From the NCBI GenBank assembly GCA_910588175.1, contig CAJUQQ010000025.1, positions 1 through 23,807 on the forward strand: a DNA stretch of 23,807 nucleotides, written 5' to 3'. The notes beneath the pieces are model-generated. The model was not told where the DNA came from, did not search any database, and saw only the letters and a program-made list of their open reading frames with translations. Positions 5,144-11,535 of this stretch are shown one piece after another. Origin of the DNA: an uncultured Oscillibacter sp. (GTDB taxonomy: Bacteria > Bacillota > Clostridia > Oscillospirales > Oscillospiraceae). A program made the position numbers and the translations under genes. The first letter of the stretch is position 1; each line of letters starts with the position of its first letter.

Positions 5144-7459
5144 TGTCGTTACCTCCTCGGAATGTTTGGAATGTTTGGATTTCAGGGGTTTATCTTTCTT
5201 CGCGTCCCGCAGGTTGAACAGATTCAGCCGCAGGGCGTTGGAAACCACGCAGAAGCTGGAGAGGCTCATGGCCGCCGCGCCGAACATGGGGTTCAGCGTC
5301 AGGCCGAAAGGAATGAAGAGCCCCGCCGCCAGGGGAATGCCGATGGTATTGTAGAAGAAGGCCCAGAACAGGTTCTCGTGGATGTTCCGCAGGGTGGCCC
5401 GGCTGAGCCGGATGGCGGCGGGTACGTCGGAGAGGCGGCTTTTCATCAGCACCACGTCCGCCGCGTCGATGGCCACGTCCGCTCCCGCGCCGATGGCGAT
5501 GCCGGTGTCCGCCCGGGTCAGGGCCGGGGCGTCGTTGATGCCGTCCCCCACCATGGCCACGCTGCCCTGTTCCTTGAGCCGGCGGATGACGCTCTCCTTG
5601 CCGTCAGGCAGGACTCCGGCGATCACCTCGTCTACTCCGGCCTGCTTTCCGATGGCCTCGGCGGTGCGCTGGTTGTCTCCGGTGAGCATCACCACCCGGA
5701 TGCCCATGTTTTGGAGCTCCTTCACTGCCTGGGGACTGTCCTCCTTGATGACGTCTGCCACGGCGATCACGCCCAGCAGCATGCCGTCCCGGCTGAAAAA
5801 CATGGGGGTCTTTCCCTGGGCGGCCAGCGCCTCGGCCTTGGCCCGGGTCTCCTGGGACACCGCTGCGCGGGTGCTGATGAAACTGTAATTCCCGCCGCTG
5901 AGGGTGGCGCCTTTCCACTTCCCGGTCAGTCCGTTTCCCGGAAGGACCTGGAAGTCCGTGACATCTTCCAGAGGAACCTGTTCATCCTCCGCTTTCTGGA
6001 GAATGGCTCGTGCCAAGGGGTGTTCGCTCTTTCTCTCCAGAGCGCAGGCCAGCCGCAGTAGTTGCTGCTCCCCATCGAGCCCTACCTCCGGAAGGATATC
6101 CGTCACCCTGGGCTCTCCCCGGGTGATGGTGCCCGTCTTGTCCAGGGCCACAATCTCTGTCCGGCCCGCCGCCTCCAGGGAGGCGGCGGTTTTAAAGAGG
6201 ATGCCGTTTTTTGCTCCCATGCCGTTGCCCACCATGATGGCCACCGGCGTGGCCAGCCCCAGGGCGCAGGGGCAGGAGATCACCAGCACGGAGATGCCCC
6301 GTGCCAGGGCGAAGCCGATGCTCTGCCCCAGCAGCAGCCAGGCTAAGGTGGTGACCAGGGCGATGCCGATCACCGCCGGGACGAAGACGCCGGAGACCTT
6401 GTCGGCGATTTTGGCGATGGGGGCCTTGGTGGCCGCCGCGTCGCTGACCATCTGGATGATCTGAGAGAGGGTGGTGTCCTCTCCCACCCGGGTGGCCCGG
6501 CACTTGAGGAAGCCGGACTGGTTCACCGTGGCGGCGGACACGCCGTCTCCCGGAGCTTTGTCCACGGGGATGCTCTCCCCGGTGAGGGCGGACTCGTTGA
6601 CGGCGCTGGAGCCCTCCACCACCACGCCGTCCACCGGGATGTTCTCGCCGGGGCGGACCAGGAAGATATCGTCCTTTTGGACCTGCTCAATGGGCACCGT
6701 GACCTCCTGGCCGTCCCGCTCCAGCACGGCGGTCTTGGGGGCCAGCTTCATGAGGCTTTTCAGCGCGTCGGTGGTCTTCCCCTTGGAGCGGGCCTCCAGC
6801 ATCTTGCCCACGGTGATGAGGGCCAGAATCATGGCGGCGGATTCGAAGTAGAACTCCATCATGTAGTCCATCACCGCCGCCGCGTCTCCCCGAATTTGAG
6901 CGTCTGTCATGGCAAAGAGGGCGTAGGTGCTGTAGACAAAGGCCGCCGAGGCCCCCAGGGCCACCAGGGTGTCCATGTTCGGGGCCCGGTGCCAGAGGCT
7001 CTTGAAGCCGCTGATAAAGAATTTCTGATTGATGACCATGACGGCCACCGTCAGAAGGAGCTGGATCAGGCCCATGGCAATGTGGTTTCCATGGAGGAAA
7101 TGGGGGACGGGCCAATTCCACATCATGTGGCCCATGGAGAAGTACATAAGCGCCGCCAGGAAGAGCAGGGAGGACCACAGCCGCTTTTTCAGCAGGGGGG
7201 TCTCATGGTCCGCCAGGGCCTCTTCCGAATTGGCGGCGGGCCCGGCGGAGGCCTTCTCCGCGCCCTTTGGGGACGCGCCGTAGCCCGCGCTCTCCACGGC
7301 GGCGATGATCTCGGCGGCGGAAGCGCCTCCCTCCACGCCCATGGAGTTGGTCAAGAGGCTGACCGAGCAGGAGGTGACTCCCGGCACCTTGCCCACGGCC
7401 TTTTCCACCCGGGCGGAGCAGGCGGCGCAGCTCATGCCGGTGACGTTGTATTGTTCCAT
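4934..7459 (-). CDS. copA: Cu(I)-exporting P-type ATPase CopA with metal-binding domains at both ends
   Basis: An 841-residue P1B-type ATPase of the inner membrane that pumps Cu(I) out of the cytoplasm. Seen in order: N-terminal HMA domain (GMSCAAC, 8-14), membrane segments, actuator TGES (294-297), metal-site CPC (396-398) followed by GLATP, phosphorylation site DKTGT (440-444), nucleotide-site HP (480-481), hinge GDGINDAP (638-645), the last membrane pair with MSLSS and NALRLN, and then a linker and a second HMA domain (GMMCGHC, 781-787). A C-terminal HMA is unusual; most CopA proteins carry theirs only at the N-terminus. CPC plus these end motifs indicates copper rather than zinc. The ATG at 7459 follows AAGGAGG by 6 bases. 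It begins 12 bases after csoR and is surely co-transcribed and CsoR-controlled. Confidence 0.95.
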   Translation of the reverse strand: MEQYNVTGMSCAACSARVEKAVGKVPGVTSCSVSLLTNSMGVEGGASAAEIIAAVESAGYGASPKGAEKASAGPAANSEEALADHETPLLKKRLWSSLLFLAALMYFSMGHMMWNWPVPHFLHGNHIAMGLIQLLLTVAVMVINQKFFISGFKSLWHRAPNMDTLVALGASAAFVYSTYALFAMTDAQIRGDAAAVMDYMMEFYFESAAMILALITVGKMLEARSKGKTTDALKSLMKLAPKTAVLERDGQEVTVPIEQVQKDDIFLVRPGENIPVDGVVVEGSSAVNESALTGESIPVDKAPGDGVSAATVNQSGFLKCRATRVGEDTTLSQIIQMVSDAAATKAPIAKIADKVSGVFVPAVIGIALVTTLAWLLLGQSIGFALARGISVLVISCPCALGLATPVAIMVGNGMGAKNGILFKTAASLEAAGRTEIVALDKTGTITRGEPRVTDILPEVGLDGEQQLLRLACALERKSEHPLARAILQKAEDEQVPLEDVTDFQVLPGNGLTGKWKGATLSGGNYSFISTRAAVSQETRAKAEALAAQGKTPMFFSRDGMLLGVIAVADVIKEDSPQAVKELQNMGIRVVMLTGDNQRTAEAIGKQAGVDEVIAGVLPDGKESVIRRLKEQGSVAMVGDGINDAPALTRADTGIAIGAGADVAIDAADVVLMKSRLSDVPAAIRLSRATLRNIHENLFWAFFYNTIGIPLAAGLFIPFGLTLNPMFGAAAMSLSSFCVVSNALRLNLFNLRDAKKDKPLKSKHSKHSEEVTTMEKTMKIEGMMCGHCEARVKKALEALPEVQAANVSHESGTAVVTLSGVLADEALKKAVEDQDYKVLGIQ

Positions 7460-7471
7460 AAGGGACCTCCT

Positions 7472-7768
7472 TTATTTCATCAGCTTTTGGAGGGTGCCAA
7501 GCAGCTCCTCCACCGTCTCGTCCCTCCCCTCCCGGATGTCCCGGGTGACGCAGGTGCGGATGTGCTCGCTGAGCAGCTCCTTGGCAAAGGCGTTCAGCGC
7601 CGCGTTGGCGGCGGCCACCTGGGCCAGGATGTCGGGACAGTAGGCGCTGCGCTCCACCATGCCCCGGATGCCCCGGATCTGGCCCTCCACCCGGTTCAGG
7701 CGATTCACCAGCCGCTTGACCTCCTCTTCGGAGCGCTCCTTGGTCTTGTGGCAGTCGCAGGTTTCCAT
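7472..7768 (-). CDS. csoR: Copper-sensing repressor CsoR
   Basis: A 98-residue all-helical repressor of the CsoR/RcnR family. The Cu(I) ligands C44, H69 and C73 have the 25- and 4-residue spacing of the Mycobacterium CsoR triad (36/61/65), so copper is the likely signal rather than nickel, formaldehyde or sulfide. Early residues CDCH may add metal contacts. The ATG at 7768 follows AAGGAGG by 8 bases; the open frame further upstream runs through its own operator and is not coding. It is the first gene of csoR-copA. Apo-CsoR should hold the promoter at 7791-7840 shut until Cu(I) binds, giving autoregulated copper efflux. Confidence 0.93.
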   Translation of the reverse strand: METCDCHKTKERSEEEVKRLVNRLNRVEGQIRGIRGMVERSAYCPDILAQVAAANAALNAFAKELLSEHIRTCVTRDIREGRDETVEELLGTLQKLMK

Positions 7769-7790
7769 AGCGGACGCCTCCTTTGTTAAG

Positions 7791-7840
7791 ATACCCCCTC
7801 GGGGTATTTTTATCATATACCCCCTAGGGGTATTTGTCAA
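7791..7840 (-). promoter_or_regulatory. csoR-copA promoter with two CsoR operators
   Basis: Minus strand: TTGACA (7835-7840), a 17-base spacer, TATGAT (7812-7817). Two 17-bp palindromes of the CsoR type, ATACCCCCTAGGGGTAT (7817-7833, in the spacer) and ATACCCCCTCGGGGTAT (7791-7807, at the start site), flank the -10 box with 26 bases between centres. A repressor bound to both would occlude the polymerase. Confidence 0.9.
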
Positions 7841-7860
7841 GCCCTGATTTAAAAAGAAAA

Positions 7861-7891
7861 CCCGGCACAGGGAGCGTTCCCCCATGCCGGG
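7861..7891 (-). terminator. Terminator of the acyltransferase-like gene
   Basis: CCCGGCA (7861-7867) pairs with TGCCGGG (7885-7891), with further pairing inside. It is followed on the minus strand by TTTTCTTTTT. The MITE-like element at 7896-8058 lies between this terminator and the gene it serves. Confidence 0.8.
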
Positions 7892-7895
7892 CATT

Positions 7896-8058
7896 AGAAC
7901 CTGTATTCACAACCGTTGAACGCCGTCTGGGCGGTCTTTTTCCCGCCATACCGCGTCGCTTTCCCTTGCAATCCGTCAGGATTGCTGCGGAAAATCTCCT
8001 TGTCTGACGAGAAAAATCCCCGTCCATCCAGCATTCCACGGTTATGAATACAGGTTCT
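7896..8058. mobile_element. 163-bp MITE-like element, copy 1
   Basis: Terminal inverted repeats of 21 bp (7896-7916 and 8038-8058) match at 20 positions and begin AGAACCTGTATTCA. A second copy of exactly the same length lies at 13627-13789 in the same orientation, roughly 85% identical by eye. It codes for nothing. An internal 6-bp hairpin (CAATCC, loop GTCA, GGATTG) is kept in the other copy by paired changes. No clear target-site duplication is visible. It fills most of the 304-base gap between csoR and the acyltransferase gene, in that gene's 3' untranslated region. Confidence 0.75.
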
Positions 8059-8072
8059 TCGTATGAGCGCGG

Positions 8073-8735
8073 TCAATCCTGATGAACAATCGTTCCGGGC
8101 CCCTTGAAAATGCTGTCCGGCGGGACGGCCCCCCGGACGGAGGACAGGGGGTAGACCCTGGAGGCCCGGCCGACGATGGTCCCGGGGTTCAGCACGCTGT
8201 TGCAGCCCACCTCCACGTGGTCCCCCAGAATCGCGCCGAATTTTTTCCGGCCTGTCTCCAGGCGCTCCCCGCCGTTCCGCACGACGACCAGGGTCTTGTC
8301 GGACTTGACGTTGGAGGTGATGGAGCCCGCCCCCATGTGGCTTTTGAAGCCCAGGATGGAGTCCCCCACGTAGTTGTAATGGGGGGTCTGCACGCCGTCA
8401 AAGAGGATGACGTTTTTCAGCTCCACGGAGTTGCCCACCACGCAGCCCGCCCCCACCAGGGCGGAGCCCCGGATAAAGGCGCAGTGGCGGACTTCGGTTT
8501 CCGGGCCGATGACGCAGGGCGCGCCCAGAAAGGCCGTGGGGGCGATGGAGGCGGTTTTGTGGACCCAGACCTGAGGAGCGCGTTCCTCATACTCCGCCGG
8601 GTCCAGGCTGAGGCCCAGCCGTAAGATCAGGTCCTTGATGCCGTCCAGGGCCTCCCAGGGGTATTGAAATTGGGCCAGGTAGTCCCCCGCCAGGGTGTGG
8701 GACAGGTTCAGCAGGGCCGTGGTAGTCAGATTCAT
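8073..8735 (-). CDS. Left-handed beta-helix (hexapeptide) acyltransferase-like protein, GlmU C-domain type
   Basis: A 220-residue cytoplasmic protein. From about residue 57 it consists of imperfect hexapeptide turns (IAPTAFLGAPCVIGPETEV, ALVGAGCVVGNSVELKNVIL, GAGSITSNV, VGCNSVLNPGTIVG), the left-handed parallel beta-helix found in GlmU, DapH and related trimeric acyltransferases. The first 50 residues resemble the spacer seen in GlmU-related proteins that lack a uridylyltransferase half. A sugar-nucleotide acyltransferase role is likely but the substrate is unknown. PHYNYVGDSILG resembles the loop GlmU uses to bind its substrate. The ATG at 8735 follows AGGAGG by 6 bases. It has its own promoter and terminator. 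Confidence 0.8.
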   Translation of the reverse strand: MNLTTTALLNLSHTLAGDYLAQFQYPWEALDGIKDLILRLGLSLDPAEYEERAPQVWVHKTASIAPTAFLGAPCVIGPETEVRHCAFIRGSALVGAGCVVGNSVELKNVILFDGVQTPHYNYVGDSILGFKSHMGAGSITSNVKSDKTLVVVRNGGERLETGRKKFGAILGDHVEVGCNSVLNPGTIVGRASRVYPLSSVRGAVPPDSIFKGPGTIVHQD

Positions 8736-8782
8736 AGCGCGCCTCCTGTTTTCGCCGCCAAAAGGGACGGCGGTCTGGCGTT

Positions 8783-8811
8783 ATTATATACCAGTTTTCC
8801 AGGAGTTGCAA
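8783..8811 (-). promoter_or_regulatory. Promoter of the acyltransferase-like gene
   Basis: Minus strand: TTGCAA (8806-8811), a 17-base spacer, perfect TATAAT (8783-8788). It lies just after the stop of pdaA, so the downstream gene has its own start of transcription. Confidence 0.65.
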
Positions 8812-8818
8812 GGGGAAG

Positions 8819-9625
8819 TCAGACCTCCGGCAGCTCCTCCAGGGAGGCGAACTGATAGCCCATGTCCTCCCATTTGGTCAGAAGCTCGTCCAGAATGTCC
8901 GCGTTGGTCTTGGACGTGGAGTGGAGGAGCACGATGGCCCCGTCGTGAATCCGGGGGAGAAGCTTGCTGTAGGCCTGCTCCGCCGTGGGCTGGTTGTCTG
9001 TGTACCAGTCCACATAGGCCAGGCTCCAGAACACCGTTTTATAGCCCAAGGCCTGGGCCTGTTTCAGGTTTTCCTGGCTATATTTGCCCTGGGGCGGGCG
9101 GTAGAAGGGGGGAAGCTCCTTCCCGGTGGTCTCCCGGTAGAGGTCCGCCAGGCTGTCCAGCTCCTTCTGGAAGGCCGCCTGGTCCGAGATGGCGGACATG
9201 TCCGGGTGGTGGAAGGTGTGGTTTCCCACGATGTGGCCCTCCTCCGCCATGCGGCGGATGATGTCCGGGGCGGTTTCGATCATGTTGCCCACCACGAAGA
9301 AGGCCGCCGGGGCGTTATGCTTTTTCAGGGCGTCCAGGATTTGTTCCGTGTAACCGTTTTCATAGCCGCAGTCAAAGGTCAGGTAAATCACCTTCCGGGA
9401 CGTGTCGCCCAGAAACCAGGCGTCGTATTGGGCCAGGTCTTCCGCGCTGGCGTTGCCCACGGGGGACTGCCCCTCGTTGGGAAAGGAGAGGCCCCAGTTG
9501 TCCGCGGAGGCCGGGATGATGGCCGGGGCGGCGGCGGGGAGGGATTTTCCCTGCAAGTAGAGCATCGCCCCCAGGAAGAGAACGGGAAGCATGAGGAAAA
9601 TGAAGTTTCGCATACGCTGAAGCAT
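8819..9625 (-). CDS. pdaA: Polysaccharide deacetylase, probable delta-lactam-biosynthetic PdaA
   Basis: A 268-residue exported or membrane-anchored NodB-fold deacetylase: hydrophobic signal/anchor at about 7-24, then NWGLSFP, TFDCGYENGYT (83-93, motif 1 with the catalytic and metal aspartate region), H136 and H140 in NHTFHHPD (motif 2), RPPQGKYS (motif 3), WSLAYVDW and LLHSTS (motif 5). The TFD-x-GYENGYT form and length match the PdaA subfamily, which removes an acetyl group from muramic acid so that muramic delta-lactam can form in the spore cortex. This suggests a spore-former. The ATG at 9625 follows AAGGAGG by 5 bases; upstream Met codons at 9655 lack such a site. It is divergent from the nuclease gene. 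Confidence 0.85.
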   Translation of the reverse strand: MLQRMRNFIFLMLPVLFLGAMLYLQGKSLPAAAPAIIPASADNWGLSFPNEGQSPVGNASAEDLAQYDAWFLGDTSRKVIYLTFDCGYENGYTEQILDALKKHNAPAAFFVVGNMIETAPDIIRRMAEEGHIVGNHTFHHPDMSAISDQAAFQKELDSLADLYRETTGKELPPFYRPPQGKYSQENLKQAQALGYKTVFWSLAYVDWYTDNQPTAEQAYSKLLPRIHDGAIVLLHSTSKTNADILDELLTKWEDMGYQFASLEELPEV

Positions 9626-9686
9626 AGGCGCCTCCTTGTTGAATGTTGTCATCATTCAGCATGTCCGGGGGCGGATGGATTATCGG

Positions 9687-9715
9687 TTGAAAAAGCTGGC
9701 GGAAAATGTTATATT
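9687..9715 (+). promoter_or_regulatory. Promoter of the nuclease-exonuclease pair
   Basis: TTGAAA (9687-9692), a 17-base spacer, TATATT (9710-9715), about 38 bases before the nuclease ATG. Confidence 0.65.
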
Positions 9716-9752
9716 TGGAGTGTCGAATAACGGCGGTTTAAGGAGGACATGT

Positions 9753-10466
9753 ATGGCGAAGCGAAGAGGAAGAACAAAGCAGCGGCTCAGCCCCAAGCAG
9801 ACGGCGGCGCTGCTGGCGCTGTGCGTAATCGCGGCGGCGGTGCAGTGGTATCTGCGGCCGGAGCCGGTGTCCCTGGCGGACATCCCGGAATGGAGCGGCG
9901 CGGCCTATGTGGAGCTGGAGGACAACCAGCCGGGCTTCACCAAGGAGGAGATGACCCTGGAGGCCTTTGAGGATTACAGCGAGCTGGACTACCTGGGCCG
10001 CTGCGGCGTGGCTTACGCCAACATCTGCCCGGAGCTGATGCCCACGGAGGAGCGGGAGGCCATCGGGAATGTGAAGCCCACGGGCTGGGTTTCCGCCAAG
10101 TACGACTGCGTGGACGGGAAGTACCTCTACAACCGCTGCCACCTCATCGGCTTCCAGCTGGCGGGGGAAAACGCCAACGAAAAAAATCTCATCACCGGCA
10201 CCCGGTATCTGAACGTCACCGGTATGCTGCCCTTTGAAAACGACGTGGCGGACTATGTTCAGCGGACGGACAACCATGTGCTCTACCGGGTGACGCCGGT
10301 GTTTGTGGGGACGGAGCTGGTGGCCCGGGGGGTGCAGATGGAGGCCTATTCCGTGGAGGACGCCGGGGACGGCGTGTGCTTCAACGTCTTTGCCTATAAC
10401 GTTCAGCCCGGTGTGGTCATTGACTACGCCACCGGCGAGAGCTGGCTGGAGGAGGACGCGGCATGA
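9753..10466 (+). CDS. Membrane-anchored DNA/RNA non-specific endonuclease (EndA/NucA-like)
   Basis: A 237-residue protein with a basic N-terminus (MAKRRGRTKQR), one transmembrane segment at about 17-31, and an outward-facing beta-beta-alpha metal nuclease domain. The core LYNRCHLIGFQL (H130 as general base) followed by ENANEKNLITGTRYLN (metal-binding Asn) is the motif of the DNA-entry nuclease branch, in which DRGH is replaced by N-R-x-H. It degrades DNA and possibly RNA without sequence specificity; roles in DNA uptake or nutrient scavenging are known for relatives. The ATG at 9753 follows AAGGAGG; the frame extends to 9636 but crosses the promoter. Its stop overlaps the start of the exonuclease gene. 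Confidence 0.9.
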   Translation: MAKRRGRTKQRLSPKQTAALLALCVIAAAVQWYLRPEPVSLADIPEWSGAAYVELEDNQPGFTKEEMTLEAFEDYSELDYLGRCGVAYANICPELMPTEEREAIGNVKPTGWVSAKYDCVDGKYLYNRCHLIGFQLAGENANEKNLITGTRYLNVTGMLPFENDVADYVQRTDNHVLYRVTPVFVGTELVARGVQMEAYSVEDAGDGVCFNVFAYNVQPGVVIDYATGESWLEEDAA

Positions 10467-11137
10467 GGCTTTGGGAACAGTTTGACCGAATGGTTGTGTT
10501 TGATACGGAAACCACCGGCATTGATTTCCGGCGGGACCGAATCATTGAGATCGGCGCGGTGTCCCTGGAGAACGGGGCGGAGACCGGGAGCATGGACCTC
10601 TTTATCCGCCTGCCGGAGGGACGGCGGCTGGACCCTTTCATCGTGAGCCTCACCGGCATTACGGAGGAGCGGCTGGAGGCCGAGGGCGTGGGAGACCAGG
10701 AGGCCGCCGGGGCCTTCACAAAGCTGCTGGAGGGGGCGGAGCGGCCCTTGATCGCGGCCTATAACGCCCAGTTTGACCTGAACTTCCTCTATGGCCTCCT
10801 CCGGCCCTGGGGCTTGGCGGAGGCATTGAGAAAGCCCCGGTTTCTGGACGCCATGACGGTCTACAAGGACCGGCGGGACTACCCCCACAAGCTGGAGAAC
10901 GCCATTGCCGCCTATCACCTGGAGGACAGGGCGGTGAACAGCCACCGGGCCATCGACGACGCCCGGGCGGCGGCGCTGCTGCTGGAGGCCATGGCGGAGG
11001 AGCGGGACGACCTGGAGCGGTACATTGACCTGTTCGGCACACACCCCAAATTCGGGGTGTCGGGGCGGAAGATTTCCTCCGTTACCTACCGGTCCCAGCC
11101 CTATGAGCGGGGGAAGCCGCTGTATGAGCTGGTATAG
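10463..11137 (+). CDS. DnaQ-like 3'-5' exonuclease (DEDDh family)
   Basis: A 224-residue protein with the full DEDDh exonuclease core: Exo I FDTETTG (13-19, D14 and E16), Exo II NAQFDLNFL, and Exo III HRAIDDA with the general-base His and last Asp. This is like the proofreading domain of PolC or the epsilon subunit, but it is a free protein with a tail of about 50 residues beyond the domain and no polymerase or helicase part. It removes nucleotides from 3' ends of DNA or RNA; the substrate is unknown. Its ATG overlaps the nuclease stop (ATGA, 10463-10466), so the two are translationally coupled and the nuclease may act in the same process. Confidence 0.88.
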   Translation: MRLWEQFDRMVVFDTETTGIDFRRDRIIEIGAVSLENGAETGSMDLFIRLPEGRRLDPFIVSLTGITEERLEAEGVGDQEAAGAFTKLLEGAERPLIAAYNAQFDLNFLYGLLRPWGLAEALRKPRFLDAMTVYKDRRDYPHKLENAIAAYHLEDRAVNSHRAIDDARAAALLLEAMAEERDDLERYIDLFGTHPKFGVSGRKISSVTYRSQPYERGKPLYELV

Positions 11138-11313
11138 GGGGAGCATATGGCGGTTCCCCAATATTAGGAGTATTCCGGCCTGCGCGATCATGGCCTGGAG
11201 ACCGGAGAGCCGCTGAGAAGATCTGTTGGAATCCGTTGAGGCGTGCAAAACGTCAGCGTCAAGATTTAAAACGGTGGTTTGGAGTAAAAAGAAGAGGTCC
11301 CATGAATACAGGA
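11138..11313. other. Intergenic stretch with nothing recognised
   Basis: Between the exonuclease stop and the first hairpin beside R1 copy D. I see no promoter, RNA structure or coding region with a ribosome site. A short ATGAATACAGG at 11302 resembles the end of the 163-bp element, but too briefly to call. Confidence 0.5.
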
Positions 11314-11315
11314 AC

Positions 11316-11337
11316 GCGCCCGGCACCAGCCGGGCGC
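11316..11337 (+). terminator. GC-rich hairpin on the left of R1 copy D
   Basis: A 9-bp perfect stem (11316-11324 with 11329-11337), loop ACCA. No U-tract follows. The same 24 bases (11314-11337) occur again at 11501-11524, immediately right of the R1 copy. It may terminate the nuclease-exonuclease transcript. Confidence 0.5.
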
Positions 11338-11339
11338 AC

Positions 11340-11500
11340 CAGAGTGTCAAAAAACGGTAAAACCATCCGCAACGGGAAGGAAGAGAGTTACGAGAGGAAC
11401 CCAGGAAGGGTTCCTTTCGTTTTAAATCTAAAGTTTTTCAGAACTTTTCAAGGTCTGAAAAACTTGTTCAGGCTGGCGAAAATACCTTTTCGACAGCCTG
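11340..11500. repeat. R1 dispersed repeat, copy D (complete, 161 bp)
   Basis: The ends are imperfect inverted repeats: the left begins CAGAGTGTCAAAAAACGG, the right read on the other strand begins CAGGCTGTCGAAAAGG. Inside are three consecutive hairpins: P1 (11391-11402 with 11408-11419, 12 pairs including one G-T), P2 (11431-11442 with 11454-11465, 12 perfect pairs) and P3 (11469-11482 with 11487-11500, one mismatch). P1 is followed by TTTTAAAT. Related copies are at 1-52, 4786-4913 and 23754-23807. It has no transposase. A reading frame of about 80 codons from 11302 crosses it but seems to be a by-product. It lies between convergent genes. Confidence 0.85.
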
Positions 11501-11501
11501 A

Positions 11502-11525
11502 CGCGCCCGGCACCAGCCGGGCGCG
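11502..11525 (-). terminator. GC-rich hairpin after the pyruvate-kinase-like gene
   Basis: A 10-bp stem (11502-11511 with 11516-11525), loop ACCA, 10 bases past the stop of the gene on the minus strand. It is an exact repeat of the hairpin at 11316-11337. R1 copy D abuts it. Confidence 0.55.
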
Positions 11526-11535
11526 CTTCTTTGTC

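Noticed and set aside
7824..8076. Short frames inside the 163-bp element on the minus strand
   Set aside because: They start in the inverted repeats or terminator, lack ribosome sites and are not kept in the second copy.
11302..11312. ATGAATACAGG resembling the end of the 163-bp element
   Set aside because: Only 11 bases match and no other part of the element is near; chance cannot be excluded.
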